Shown piece after piece: positions 33,204 through 42,601 of a stretch of 64,000 bases of DNA. Location: contig JAFKJU010000009.1 in NCBI GenBank assembly GCA_017305935.1, positions 62,001-126,000 on the forward strand, written 5' to 3'. This DNA comes from Hyphomicrobiales bacterium. Its GTDB lineage: Bacteria > Pseudomonadota > Alphaproteobacteria > Rhizobiales > Rhizobiaceae. The translations under genes and the position numbers were made by a program. The notes under the pieces were generated by a model that had not been told where the DNA came from, did not search any database, and worked only from the letters and a program-made list of their open reading frames with translations. Positions within the stretch are counted from its first letter, which is position 1. Each line of letters starts with the position of its first letter.

Positions 33204-34526
33204 ATGCCGAATTTCATCGATCGCCGGCTGAATCCGAAGGACCGCAGCCTCGGCAACCGGCAACGTTTCCTCAAGCGTGTGCATGACGAATTGAAGCGGG
33301 CGATCCGCGATCAGGTCAAATCCGACAAGATCGCCGATGTCGACGCCGCCCATGGCGTGCCGGTGCCGCGACGCGGCGCCGACGAGCCGAGCTTCCGCCA
33401 TGCGCCCGGCAGCGGCGAGCGCCACCACGTCCTGCCTGGAAACGAAAGCTTTTCCCCCGGCGACCGCATCGGCAAGCAGGAAAGCGGCGGAGGCGGGGGT
33501 GGCGCCGGTAAGGGCGCCGGGCGCGGCGAAAGCGACGACGAATTCCTGTTCGTGCTGTCGCGCGAGGAGGTGCTGGACCTGTTCTTCGAGGATCTGGAGC
33601 TTCCCGACCTCATCAAGCTCAACCTCAAGGAAACCGTGACCTACAAGCCGCATCGCGTCGGCTTCACCACTTCGGGCACGCCGAGCAACATCAATATCGG
33701 CCGCACCATGCGCAACAGTTTCGGCCGGCGCATTGCGCTCCGTCGCCCGAGCGAGACCGAGTTCCAGGCAGTGGCCGACGAGATCGCCGAACTGGAGCAG
33801 ATCCGGCCGCCGACCCAGGCGCAGCGCCGCCGGCTGGCGCATCTGCGCGAGGAGCTGGACCTGTTGGAGCGGCGGCGCAAGCGCATCGCCTATGTCGATC
33901 CCGTCGACGTGCGCTTCAACCGCTTCGACCGCCAGCCGGTGCCCAATGCCAGCGCTGTCATGTTCTGCCTGATGGATGTCTCCGCCTCGATGGGCGAGCG
34001 CGAAAAGGACCTCGCCAAGCGCTTCTTCGTGCTCTTGCACCTGTTCCTCAAGCGCCGCTATCAGCGCATCGACATCGTCTTCATCCGCCACACCGACGAG
34101 GCGCACGAGGTCGACGAGGAGACTTTCTTCTTCAGCAAGCAGAGCGGCGGCACCATCGTTTCCACGGCGCTGGAGGAGATGCAGCGCATCATCCTCGACC
34201 GCTATCCCTCCAATATCTGGAACATCTATGCCGCCCAGGCCTCGGACGGCGACAACGCCACCGGCGATTCCGAGCGCTGCGCCACGCTGCTGCGCGACGA
34301 GTTGATGAAGCTCTGCCAGTATTACGCCTATGTCGAGATCATCGACGAGCGCGAGAGCGAAATCTTCGGCACCACCGACAACGGCACCTCGCTGTGGCGG
34401 GCCTATCGCATGGTGGATGGCGAGGTGGCCAATTTCCAGATGACCCGCATCGCCAGGCCCTCCGACATCTATCCCGTGTTCCGCAAACTCTTTGCCCGGC
34501 ATCAGGCCGTGCAGATGCGCCGGTGA
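33204..34526 (+). CDS. yeaH: YeaH/YhbH family protein (DUF444, VWA-like)
   Basis: The 440-residue protein starts with the family-typical MPNFIDRRLNPKDRSLGNRQ region. A glycine-rich linker lies around residues 90-115, and a von Willebrand A-like domain from about 250 carries the metal-site motif DVSASMGE and RHTDEAHEVDEETFF. DUF444 proteins work with the PrkA kinase in stress responses. The start at ATG 33204 follows GGGAGCGGGG. It is 69 bases after prkA and 12 bases before the spoVR gene, so the three form one operon. Confidence 0.95.
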   Translation: MPNFIDRRLNPKDRSLGNRQRFLKRVHDELKRAIRDQVKSDKIADVDAAHGVPVPRRGADEPSFRHAPGSGERHHVLPGNESFSPGDRIGKQESGGGGGGAGKGAGRGESDDEFLFVLSREEVLDLFFEDLELPDLIKLNLKETVTYKPHRVGFTTSGTPSNINIGRTMRNSFGRRIALRRPSETEFQAVADEIAELEQIRPPTQAQRRRLAHLREELDLLERRRKRIAYVDPVDVRFNRFDRQPVPNASAVMFCLMDVSASMGEREKDLAKRFFVLLHLFLKRRYQRIDIVFIRHTDEAHEVDEETFFFSKQSGGTIVSTALEEMQRIILDRYPSNIWNIYAAQASDGDNATGDSERCATLLRDELMKLCQYYAYVEIIDERESEIFGTTDNGTSLWRAYRMVDGEVANFQMTRIARPSDIYPVFRKLFARHQAVQMRR

Positions 34527-34538
34527 AGGGACAAACAG

Positions 34539-36071
34539 ATGGCAAAGCCAGCCTCCAGCCTGCTGTTTAGCGGATCGGAATGGAATTTCTCGACGCTGTC
34601 GCGCGCCTATGACGCCATCGAGGAAATCGCGCTCGGCGAGATGGGTCTCGACGTCTATCCCAACCAGATCGAGATCATCTCGTCGGAGCAGATGCTCGAC
34701 GCCTATTCCTCGATCGGCATGCCGCTGATGTATCAGCACTGGTCGTTCGGCAAGCGTTTCGTCTTCGAAAGCCAGCTTTACCGCAAGGGCAGGCGAGGGC
34801 TGGCCTATGAGCTGGTGATCAATTCCAACCCCTGCATCACCTATCTCATGGAAGAAAACACCATGCCGATGCAGGCGCTGGTGACCGCGCACGCCTCCTT
34901 CGGCCACAATCATTTCTTCAAGAACAACTATCTTTTCCGGCAATGGACGGATGCCGGCGCCATTCTCGGCTACATGGATTTCGCCAAGAAATACATCGCC
35001 CGCTGCGAGGAGCGGCATGGAACGCATGCGGTGGAGGAGATCCTCGATTCGGCGCATGCGCTGATGGACCAGGGGGTCTTCCATTATCGCCGCCCGCCGC
35101 GCCTGTCCTCGGAAAAGGTGACGGAGCGGGCGCGCGAGCGGCTGGAATACGAGGAGCAGACCTATAGCGACCTGTGGCGTACCCTGCCGACGGCGGCCCG
35201 CAGCAACGGCATCGAGGAGGCCGAGCGCGAGGCGCTGGAGCGCAAGAAGGTTCTGAACCTTCCCGAAGAAAACCTGCTCTATTTCCTCGAAAAGCACAGC
35301 CTGATCCTGGAGCCGTGGCAGCGGGAAATCCTGCGCATCGTCCGCGTCATCGCCCAGTATTTCTACCCGCAGAGCCAGACCAAGGTGATGAACGAGGGCT
35401 GCGCCACCTTCGTGCATTACACGATCATCAACCGGCTGTTCGACCAGGGCCGGATGAGCGAGGGCGCCATGCTGGAGCTGTTGGCGAGCCATGCCAATGT
35501 CGTGTTCCAGCCGGGCTTCGACGATCCGCGCTATTCCGGCATCAACCCCTATGCGCTGGGTTTTGCGATGATGCAGGACATCGAGCGCATTTCCACGAAG
35601 CCGACCGCCGAGGACCGCGACTGGTTTCCGGATATCGCCGGCAATGGCGACTGGATGGGCACGCTGATCGACGCCTGGGAAAACCACCGCGACGAATCCT
35701 TCATCCTGCAATACCTAAGCCCGGCCCTGATGCGCAAATTGCGCCTGTTCCACCTTTCCGACCGGGCTACCGACCGGTTCCTGGAGGTGGCCTCGATCCA
35801 CAACGAGCGCGGCTACGCCAACGTCCGCGCCGCCCTTGCCCGCGCCTACGATCCCGGCGCCAACCGCCCGGACATCCAGGTCACCGACGTCGACCTGCTC
35901 GGCGACCGCCAGCTCCGCCTGCGCCACACGATCAAGAGCGGCATGTTGCTGGAAGAGGCCAACCGCAACGCCACGCTCACCCACATCCGCCGCCTCTGGG
36001 GCTACGAAGTCAGCCTCGCCGGGGTGGATGCAACGTCCGGGGCGACGCTCTACGAGCACTCCGTGCCGTAA
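34539..36071 (+). CDS. spoVR: SpoVR family protein (YcgB-like)
   Basis: The 510-residue protein matches SpoVR/YcgB along its length, including VYPNQIEIISSEQMLDAYSS, HWSFGKRF, the conserved EENTMPMQALVTAHASFGHN with its histidines, and NEGCATFVHYTIINRLFDQG. The family is linked to Bacillus spore cortex formation. In proteobacteria it is always seen with prkA and yeaH, acting in stress or cell-envelope physiology; the biochemical activity is unknown. ATG 34539 follows a GGGACAAACAG leader. It is the third gene of the operon. Confidence 0.95.
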   Translation: MAKPASSLLFSGSEWNFSTLSRAYDAIEEIALGEMGLDVYPNQIEIISSEQMLDAYSSIGMPLMYQHWSFGKRFVFESQLYRKGRRGLAYELVINSNPCITYLMEENTMPMQALVTAHASFGHNHFFKNNYLFRQWTDAGAILGYMDFAKKYIARCEERHGTHAVEEILDSAHALMDQGVFHYRRPPRLSSEKVTERARERLEYEEQTYSDLWRTLPTAARSNGIEEAEREALERKKVLNLPEENLLYFLEKHSLILEPWQREILRIVRVIAQYFYPQSQTKVMNEGCATFVHYTIINRLFDQGRMSEGAMLELLASHANVVFQPGFDDPRYSGINPYALGFAMMQDIERISTKPTAEDRDWFPDIAGNGDWMGTLIDAWENHRDESFILQYLSPALMRKLRLFHLSDRATDRFLEVASIHNERGYANVRAALARAYDPGANRPDIQVTDVDLLGDRQLRLRHTIKSGMLLEEANRNATLTHIRRLWGYEVSLAGVDATSGATLYEHSVP

Positions 36072-36587
36072 GGGCGGGGGCTTCGATGCCAGCCCAAGCC
36101 CTCTCGCTCATTTTGCTTGCGCGCCTCTTCCGCCAGCGCGCGGGACGCCAGATCGCCGCATTGGCAGGCATGCTCCGTTCACGCGGCGATCTGGCAAGTG
36201 GCGCGACAAGAGCTTCATCGGTGGCGGACGCGGCCGGGTGTGGGCCGTCCTGTTGATCGCAGTCCTCGTGGCTTCGCTTCACAACCCGGTCCTCAGGGCT
36301 TCCGCAGCCGTCTCCTCGCCGCCGATCACTGGCTCATGCAAGGTTGCAAGCGGGGGGAAGACGGGCAACGACGCCACGCCTGCTGCCGTGTCGCCACCCG
36401 GCAACAGGCGAAATCGCTTCAATCGCACAAAATCATCAAGTGCAGATACAAGGGGGACGGCGAAGCCGAGCGGCCACATCCATATGTGCCTGCGTCCCCC
36501 TTATCCCGCTGCCGCGAGGGGAGACGGAATTTTCGGCAGAGGCGTGCCTCAGATGGGCCGCCTGATCCGACTGCTCGGAAGTCACTT
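36072..36587. repeat. intergenic region with a RIME half element
   Basis: About 515 bases lie between the convergent spoVR and fpr genes. A half copy of the RIME repeat lies at 36495-36526 (CCCCCTTATCCCGCTGCCGC), in the opposite orientation to the 4.2 kb copy. Open frames here are arginine-rich, lack ribosome binding sites and are not convincing as genes. No clear terminator was found for the spoVR operon. Confidence 0.55.
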
Positions 36588-37400
36588 CTATCCGACGAAG
36601 GCCCGTTCCACGACGAAGGTGGCCGGGGCGTTGTTGGCGCCTTCGACGAGGCCGAAGCTTTCGAGGACGGATTTGGTCTCGTTCAGCATCGCCATCGAAC
36701 CGCAGATCATCGCGCGGTCGGTCTCGGGGGCGATCGGCGGCAGGCCAAGATCGGCGAAAAGCTGGCCGGAGCGCATCAGATGGGTAATCCGGCCCATGCG
36801 TGGGGAGGTTTCGCGCGTGGTGGTGGTGTAGAGGCGCAGCTTACCGGCGGCGTCGCCGACCAGCGGGTCGTCCTTCAGGCCCGCGACCAGTTCGGTGATA
36901 TAGGTCAGCTCCGCGACCTCCCGACAGGTCTGGACGAGGATGACCTCCTCGAATTTCTCGTAGGTCTCGGGATCGCGCACCAGGCTGGCGAAGGGCGCGA
37001 CGCCGGTGCCGGTCGACAGAAGATAAAGCCGCCGGCCGGGCATGAGCGCATCGAGCACCAGAGTGCCGGTCGGCTTCCTGCGCATCAGTACGGTGTCGCC
37101 GGGCACGATCTTCTGCAGATGCTCGGTCAGCGGCCCGTTTTCCACCTTGATCGAGAAGAACTCGATTTCCTCGTCCCAGGCGGGACTGGCGATGGAATAG
37201 GCGCGGAACACCGGCTTTTCCGCATTCGGCAGGCCGATCATCACGAATTCGCCGGAGCGGAAGCGGAAGCTCGCCGGCCGGGTGATGCGGAAGGCGAACA
37301 GCCGTTCCGTATAGTGCCGGACGCTGACGACCGTCTCGGCAAAGACGTTTTCGGGGATGGGATAAGCCGGCCGGGCGACGTGGGTTGCAGCTGCGTCCAT
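36588..37400 (-). CDS. fpr: ferredoxin-NADP+ reductase
   Basis: The 270-residue flavoprotein has the Fpr layout. The FAD-binding domain contains FRAYSIASPAWDEEIEFFSIKV. The NADP domain has LLSTGTGVAPFASLVRDPET and the C-terminal MICGSMAMLNETKSVLE, ending with a conserved VVERAFVG. It moves electrons between NADPH and ferredoxin or flavodoxin. ATG 37400 follows AAGGAG. It starts only 39 bases after the hyuB-like stop on the same strand, so it may be co-transcribed with the oxoprolinase genes. It could then supply low-potential electrons to the 6-hydroxynicotinate reductase-like protein, an inference from position and known ferredoxin dependence of that enzyme. Confidence 0.92.
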   Translation of the reverse strand: MDAAATHVARPAYPIPENVFAETVVSVRHYTERLFAFRITRPASFRFRSGEFVMIGLPNAEKPVFRAYSIASPAWDEEIEFFSIKVENGPLTEHLQKIVPGDTVLMRRKPTGTLVLDALMPGRRLYLLSTGTGVAPFASLVRDPETYEKFEEVILVQTCREVAELTYITELVAGLKDDPLVGDAAGKLRLYTTTTRETSPRMGRITHLMRSGQLFADLGLPPIAPETDRAMICGSMAMLNETKSVLESFGLVEGANNAPATFVVERAFVG

Positions 37401-37439
37401 TGCGGTCTCCTTGATCGTTGCTCGTCTGTGGCTGGCGTA

Positions 37440-39197
37440 TCAGGCTGCGCTGGCCGGCGCGCGTATTGAGGCGGTGCCGGCCGCATCGACGCCGCCCGCC
37501 GCGTCCAGCACGACGCCGAACATGGCCTGCGCGGCGGCGCGGCTGTAGCGGCCGAGGCGCACGTCCTCGGCGACCGCCTGCGGATCGCGGGCCAGCGGAT
37601 CGCCGTAGCCGCCGCCGCCCGGCGTCTCGACGCGCACGCGGTCGCCCTGCTTCAGCGGAATGTCCTGCGCCTTCGACAGATGCTCCGGCGTCATCGCGAC
37701 GCCGTCGCGGGTGACGGTGACGCGGTTGGGCGCGCCGTCGCGACCGCCGAGCGCTCCGGGCGGGCCGAAGCGGCCGTGATCCATGACGAAGCTCGCCGTC
37801 GCCTGGCCGCGCCGCAGCTCGATCTCGTAATCGAGCCCGAAGCCGCCGCGATGGCGCCCCGCCCCGCCCGAGCCCTCGCGCAGCGCATAGCGATGATAGA
37901 GCACCGGATATTGCTGCTCCATGATCTCGACCGGCGGCGCCTTGGAAATGCCGATGGTCGAGCAGCCGTTAGCCAGCCCGTCATGATCGGCATTGCCGCC
38001 ATAGCCGCCGCCGGAGATCTGGTACATGACATAGCCCTGGCCGCGCTCGGGATCGAAGCCGCCCAGCGCAAAATTGCCCGACGAACCGGCCGGCGAGGCG
38101 GTGACGCGCTCCGGCAGCGCCTCCACCAGCGCGGCGAACACCGCCTCGGCGATGCGCTGGCTGACTTCGGCGGCGCAGCCGGATACCGGGCGCGGATAAT
38201 GGGCGTCGAGAAACGTGCCTTCCGGGCGGATGACGGTCAGCGGCTCGAAGGCGCCGGCCGAGATCGGCACGTCCGGGAAGATGTGGCGCATGGCGAGATA
38301 GACCGAGGACAGCGTCGTCGCCAGCACCGAATTCATCGGCCCCATGCAGGGCTTCGAGGAGCCGGTGAAATCGAAGGTCAATTCGCCGTCCTCGGCGGTC
38401 ACCGCCAGGCGGATCTCCAGCGGCTCGTTGACGACGCCGTCGCTGTCGACATAGGCGGTGGAGCGATAGACGCCATCGGGGATCAGGCGGATATTGGCGC
38501 GCATCTGATCGGCGGCGCGGCGGCGCAGCTCGGCGATGGCGTCGGTCACGGTGGCGTCGCCGTAACGGTCGAGCAGGCGGCACAGGCGCTTTTCGCCGAC
38601 GAGAAGTGCTGCGGCCTGCGCCTTCACATCGCCGATGCGCTGGTCGGCGACGCGGATGTTGGAGCAGATGATGGCGTAGATTTCCGCATCGAGCACGCCC
38701 TGCTTGAACAGGCGCACCGGCGGCAGGCGCAGGCCCTCCTGCTCGACCGCCGTGGCCGAGGCCGAAAAGCCGCCCGGCACCGCGCCGCCGGTATCGGGCC
38801 AGTGGCCGGTGTTCGAGAGCCAGCAGAAGATGGCGCCGTCGCGATAGACCGGCATGGCGAAGCGCACGTCCATCAGATGCGTGCCGCCGAGATAGGGATC
38901 GTTGACGATATAGATGTCGCCGGGCTGCGGCGCGGCGGCCTTGGCCGTAGCGATCATCTCGATCAGCACCCGCGTCGAATATTGCATCGTGCCGACGAAG
39001 ACCGGCAGGCCGCTCGCCCCTTGCGCGATCAGCGCGCCGTCGTCAGCCGAATAGATGCCGTCCGAGCGGTCGTTGGCCTCGGCGATGACCGGCGAGAAGG
39101 CGGCGCGGGAAAAGGTGAGATCCATCTCGTCGCAGACCTGTTGCAGGCCGGACTGGATGACCGACAGCGTGATGGGATCGATGCTCGCGGTGCCCAT
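37440..39197 (-). CDS. hyuB: hydantoinase B / oxoprolinase beta-type subunit
   Basis: The 585-residue protein is a HyuB family subunit. Typical segments are DPITLSVIQSGLQQVCDEMD at the start, FSPVIAEANDRSDGIY, GDIYIVNDPYLGGTHLMDV, FDFTGSSKPCMGPMNS, and GGGGYGDPLARDP near the C-terminus. With HyuA it forms ATP-dependent enzymes that open cyclic amides (hydantoins, 5-oxoproline) or carboxylate ketones. It begins three bases after the HyuA stop. Next to a reductase that would yield an unsaturated lactam, a role in lactam ring opening is the best guess; acetone carboxylase-like activity is less likely given the absence of a third subunit. Confidence 0.92.
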   Translation of the reverse strand: MGTASIDPITLSVIQSGLQQVCDEMDLTFSRAAFSPVIAEANDRSDGIYSADDGALIAQGASGLPVFVGTMQYSTRVLIEMIATAKAAAPQPGDIYIVNDPYLGGTHLMDVRFAMPVYRDGAIFCWLSNTGHWPDTGGAVPGGFSASATAVEQEGLRLPPVRLFKQGVLDAEIYAIICSNIRVADQRIGDVKAQAAALLVGEKRLCRLLDRYGDATVTDAIAELRRRAADQMRANIRLIPDGVYRSTAYVDSDGVVNEPLEIRLAVTAEDGELTFDFTGSSKPCMGPMNSVLATTLSSVYLAMRHIFPDVPISAGAFEPLTVIRPEGTFLDAHYPRPVSGCAAEVSQRIAEAVFAALVEALPERVTASPAGSSGNFALGGFDPERGQGYVMYQISGGGYGGNADHDGLANGCSTIGISKAPPVEIMEQQYPVLYHRYALREGSGGAGRHRGGFGLDYEIELRRGQATASFVMDHGRFGPPGALGGRDGAPNRVTVTRDGVAMTPEHLSKAQDIPLKQGDRVRVETPGGGGYGDPLARDPQAVAEDVRLGRYSRAAAQAMFGVVLDAAGGVDAAGTASIRAPASAA

Positions 39198-39200
39198 TCC

Positions 39201-41306
39201 TCAGCCTCCGATGGCGATGATGATGTTGCCGTCGCCGTCCTGGCGGGCGATGTCGCCCGGTTCGATGACGATGGTGGTGTCCATCTGCTCGACGATCGCC
39301 GGGCCGTGGATGACGGCGTCGGCCGGCAGGTGGTCGCGCCAGTAGACCGGCGTTTCGACGAAGCCGCCGAACCAGACCGGCCGGCGACCGGTCTCGGCCT
39401 CGGCAAGCGTCGCCTTGCGCCCGGCGGCGTCGATCAGCGCCGAAAGATCGATCTCGGCGCGGCGGCCGATCACCGAGGTGTTGACGTTGACGAGATTGGC
39501 GCGAATTTCCGGCAACTCCACATGGAAACGGGCGAAATAGGCGTCCTCGAAGCGGCGCTGGAGGTCTTCCCGGCTCGGCTTGCCGTCGGGCAGGGCCACG
39601 CGCAGCACATGCGTCTGGCCGATGAACTGCATGTCGACGGAGCGGATCTCGCGGACCTCGCGGATGGCGACCGCCTCCTTGGCGATCAGGCGGCGGCCCT
39701 CCGCGCTCTGGCGCGCAAACAGCGCGTGCACGGCCTCGATATCGGCGACGGCCAGCGGCCGGTTGACCGTCTGCACGAAATCGTGCCTGAGATCGGCGAC
39801 GACGCAGCCGAGCGCATTGGTGATGCCCGGCCGCGACGGGGCGAGCACCCTGGGAATGCCGAGCTCGCGGGCGATGGCCGAGGCATGCAGCGGCCCGGCG
39901 CCGCCGAAGGCGAACAACGCGAAATCGCGCGGGTCCTCGCCGAGGCTCACCGAGACCATGCGCACCGCATCCGACATGCGGGCATTGGCGACGCGGATGA
40001 CGGCCGCGGCCGCGCCGATGGCGTCGAGGCCGAGGGGAGTGCCGAGGTCGCGGCGGAAGATCGCCTCGACGTCCCGGAGCGTGATGCCGCCCGGCACCGT
40101 GGCGAGGCGGGCCGGATCGAGCCGGCCGAGCAGCAGGTTGGCGTCGGAAATCGTCGGCCTGGTGCCGCCGCGCCCGTAGCAGATCGGGCCGGGCGTGGCG
40201 CCGGCGCTGTCCGGGCCGACCTGCAGCAGGCCGGCGGCGGTGATGCGGGCAATGGAGCCGCCGCCGGCCCCGACCGTGCGCACGTCGACCATCGGCACAT
40301 GGATCGGCATGGCGTATTCGACCTCGATCTCGTTGGAGACGGTCGGCTCGGCATTGCGGATCAGCGCGACATCTGTCGAGGTGCCGCCCATGTCGTAGGT
40401 GATGAGATTTTCCATGCCGGCGCGCCGGCCGGTATAGGCCGCCGCCATGACGCCGGAGGCCGGGCCGGACATCACCGTCTTGGCTGCCTCGTTCGCCACA
40501 TGCCGGGCCGAGACCATGCCGCCATTGCCGTTCATCACCAGCACGTCGTGGCGATAGCCGCGCCCGGCCAGCGTATCGGCAAGCCGCTCGACATAGCGGC
40601 GCAGCAGCGGCTGCACCGAGGCATTGACGGCGGCGGTGACGCCGCGCTCGTATTCGCGGCTTTCCGACAGCAGCGCATGGCCGAGGGTGACGTTGCCGTT
40701 CGGCCAGAGCGAACGGGCGATCTCGCCGGCGCGCAGCTCATGCGCCGGATTGGCATAGGCATGCAGGAAATGGATGACCAGCGCCTCGCAATCCTGGTCG
40801 ATCAGTGCGGCAATGGCGTCGCGCAGCGCCGCCTCGTCCAGCGGCGTGACCACCGCGCCGCGCGCATCCATGCGCTCGGGGATCTCGAGGCGCAGGTCGC
40901 GTGGGATGATCGGGCGGAAATCGCCCGTCATGCCGTAGGCTTGCGGGCGCGTGCGCCGGCCGAGCTCCAGCACGTCGCGAAAGCCCATGGTGGTGATCAG
41001 CCCGGTCTTGCAAAGCCGACGCTCCAGCACCGCATTGGTGGTGGTCGTCGTGCCGTGGACGATGAGGTCGAGCGCGGCGAAATCCGCCTCAGCCGCCTCC
41101 AGCGCATGGATGACGCCATGCGATTGGTTGTCGAGCGTCGTCGGCGTCTTGGCCAGCCGCACCGTGCCCCGGCCGGCATCGAACAGCACCAGATCGGTAA
41201 AGGTGCCGCCGACATCGACGCCCGCGACCACCGACTGGGCCACGCCCGGTTGCGGGGCGGCGGGCGGAGTCCGGACGTCTGTCGCCGAAGCGGGAGGCTG
41301 TGACAC
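39201..41306 (-). CDS. hyuA: hydantoinase A / oxoprolinase alpha-type subunit
   Basis: The 701-residue protein belongs to the HyuA family with the ASKHA ATPase fold. VAGVDVGGTFTDLVLFD forms the phosphate-1 site, HGTTTTTNAVLERR follows, and ITYDMGGTSTDVALI is the second phosphate region; FALFAFGGAGPLHASAIARE is also typical. It supplies ATP-driven activation of the cyclic substrate for the partner subunit. The start is GTG 41306 behind CGAGGAACAGCC. The palindrome TTTGTATACAAA lies 22 bases upstream, identical to the one in front of the hnr-like gene, so both units are probably controlled together. Confidence 0.93.
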   Translation of the reverse strand: MSQPPASATDVRTPPAAPQPGVAQSVVAGVDVGGTFTDLVLFDAGRGTVRLAKTPTTLDNQSHGVIHALEAAEADFAALDLIVHGTTTTTNAVLERRLCKTGLITTMGFRDVLELGRRTRPQAYGMTGDFRPIIPRDLRLEIPERMDARGAVVTPLDEAALRDAIAALIDQDCEALVIHFLHAYANPAHELRAGEIARSLWPNGNVTLGHALLSESREYERGVTAAVNASVQPLLRRYVERLADTLAGRGYRHDVLVMNGNGGMVSARHVANEAAKTVMSGPASGVMAAAYTGRRAGMENLITYDMGGTSTDVALIRNAEPTVSNEIEVEYAMPIHVPMVDVRTVGAGGGSIARITAAGLLQVGPDSAGATPGPICYGRGGTRPTISDANLLLGRLDPARLATVPGGITLRDVEAIFRRDLGTPLGLDAIGAAAAVIRVANARMSDAVRMVSVSLGEDPRDFALFAFGGAGPLHASAIARELGIPRVLAPSRPGITNALGCVVADLRHDFVQTVNRPLAVADIEAVHALFARQSAEGRRLIAKEAVAIREVREIRSVDMQFIGQTHVLRVALPDGKPSREDLQRRFEDAYFARFHVELPEIRANLVNVNTSVIGRRAEIDLSALIDAAGRKATLAEAETGRRPVWFGGFVETPVYWRDHLPADAVIHGPAIVEQMDTTIVIEPGDIARQDGDGNIIIAIGG

Positions 41307-41327
41307 GGCTGTTCCTCGGTATTTTTG

Positions 41328-41339
41328 TTTGTATACAAA
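41328..41339. promoter_or_regulatory. operator palindrome upstream of hyuA
   Basis: TTTGTATACAAA is a perfect 12-bp palindrome in a locally AT-rich stretch between the hyuA-like gene and the preceding DUF1185 gene. The identical sequence lies at 45071-45082 in front of the hnr-like gene. A MarR regulator encoded at 45.2 kb is the likely binder. Confidence 0.7.
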
Positions 41340-41435
41340 TGATATTGTCAGCGCGTCCCGCGCCTGTCAAGCGCGGGTCTTTTTCCATGGCCGGCACGTT
41401 TCCCAGACGTTATGGCCGCGCCCGCAGGCCAAACC

Positions 41436-42020
41436 TCAGCGAAGCCCGTCCTTGCCCTGCACCTCGGAGACCGTCAGGCCGCCGATGCGCGGGAGGGGGC
41501 GGCCGCTGTCGGTGACCGCCACGGCGACCATGATTTCGTCGGCGCGCGGGCTGTCGTTGAGCCAGACTTCCATGCCGTCGAAATGCGAACGGACATAGGC
41601 GGCGTCCTTGTGCCCCAGGGGAATGTCGAGCACCTGTCCCGGCCCGCCGCGCTTCTTGGAGGAGGGCACCAGTGCTGCGCCCTTGTCCACCGCTTCGCGC
41701 AGCGGCTTGCCGAGCGCGGGATGCAGGATGGCGGCGGCGTGTTCCAATTCGCCGTCCTCGCCGACCATCGCCGCCTTGCCGTAGCTTTCGGCCGCCTGCG
41801 GGGCGATGCCCAGCGCCTCGACGCAGCGTCGGCCGAGCAGGCCGCCGAGCTCGGCGCCGATCTCGATCAGCTCGGACAGGTCCTCGACATAACGGCCTGC
41901 GAAGGGATTGCGGATGACGGCGACGGCCGCCGCCTTGCGGGTCGGCGGATCGACCGGCCGGTCCATCTCGCGCCGGGTCTCCTCCACGAAGACGGTGAGC
42001 TTGCGGATGCGCGCCTTCAC
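41436..42020 (-). CDS. amino acid synthesis family protein (DUF1185), paralogue 1
   Basis: The 194-residue protein belongs to the DUF1185/AA_synth family (PF06684). Motifs are VAVIRNPFAGRY, YGKAAMVGEDGELEHAAA, LVPSSKKRGGPGQVLDIPLG, and YVRSHFDGMEVWLNDSPRA. The same motifs recur in the preceding gene, so the two are tandem paralogues. The start is GTG 42020, overlapping the upstream stop by four bases, which points to translational coupling. The activity of the family is not established. The fixed pairing of two copies suggests a heteromeric complex. It is the last gene of the hnr unit. Confidence 0.9.
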   Translation of the reverse strand: MKARIRKLTVFVEETRREMDRPVDPPTRKAAAVAVIRNPFAGRYVEDLSELIEIGAELGGLLGRRCVEALGIAPQAAESYGKAAMVGEDGELEHAAAILHPALGKPLREAVDKGAALVPSSKKRGGPGQVLDIPLGHKDAAYVRSHFDGMEVWLNDSPRADEIMVAVAVTDSGRPLPRIGGLTVSEVQGKDGLR

Positions 42021-42601
42021 CGCAGCCCGTCCTCGCCCTTGACGTCCTCGGCCTTCAGGCCGCCGATGCGGGCATGGATGCGCGCGCCTGTCGTCATCAC
42101 CAGCGCCAGCACGAGTTCATTGGCGCGCGGCGCATCGGCGACGCCCACTTCCATGGCGTCGAAATGGCTGCGCACATAGGAGGCGTTGATATGGGTGACG
42201 GGAACATCCAGCCGCGTGCCCGGCCCGCCGACCTTTTTGGTGGAGGGCACGATGGCCTTGGCTTCGCCCAGCGCCCCGCGCATGGCATAGCCGCCCGGCA
42301 CATGCCAGAGCGCGCCATGCTCGAGCTCGCCGCCCTGGCCGACGATGGCGCCCTTGCCGTATCCCTCGATCGCGCCCGCTTCGCCGCCGAGCGCATCGAT
42401 CAGCCTGCGGGCCATGTCGAGGCCGAGCGGTTCCAGATCTGTCATGAAGCCGGCGATGTCCGCCTCGTAGCGGCCGGCGAAGGGGTTTTCGATGACGGCG
42501 AGCACGGCGCCGCGCTTCAGTGGTGTGTCGCGGACCGGGCCACCTTCGTGGAAAACGTCCTCGACGATGGTGACGAGCTTGCGCAGCTTGGGTTCAGGCA
42601 T
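42017..42601 (-). CDS. amino acid synthesis family protein (DUF1185), paralogue 2
   Basis: The 194-residue protein is the second DUF1185 copy, with AVIENPFAGRYEADI, YGKGAIVGQGGELEHGA, IVPSTKKVGGPGTRLDVPV and YVRSHFDAMEVGVADAPRA. It has the same length as paralogue 1 and both end in GKDGLR/GEDGLR. It overlaps the UPF0280 gene upstream by eight bases and the next DUF1185 gene by four. The tight coupling with a reductase and an ApbE-like protein suggests a role in the same degradative route, perhaps as a ring-processing lyase or hydrolase. That role is inference. Confidence 0.9.
   Translation of the reverse strand: MPEPKLRKLVTIVEDVFHEGGPVRDTPLKRGAVLAVIENPFAGRYEADIAGFMTDLEPLGLDMARRLIDALGGEAGAIEGYGKGAIVGQGGELEHGALWHVPGGYAMRGALGEAKAIVPSTKKVGGPGTRLDVPVTHINASYVRSHFDAMEVGVADAPRANELVLALVMTTGARIHARIGGLKAEDVKGEDGLR

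Noticed and set aside
31254-35711. A 1485-codon open frame on the minus strand
   Set aside because: It lies antisense to prkA, yeaH and spoVR, whose products are clearly recognisable. The antisense product is His/Asp/Gly-rich shadow sequence without a start signal.
37680-41303. A 1207-codon plus-strand open frame
   Set aside because: It is antisense to the hyuA and hyuB genes. Composition is typical of GC-rich shadow frames and no domain is recognisable.
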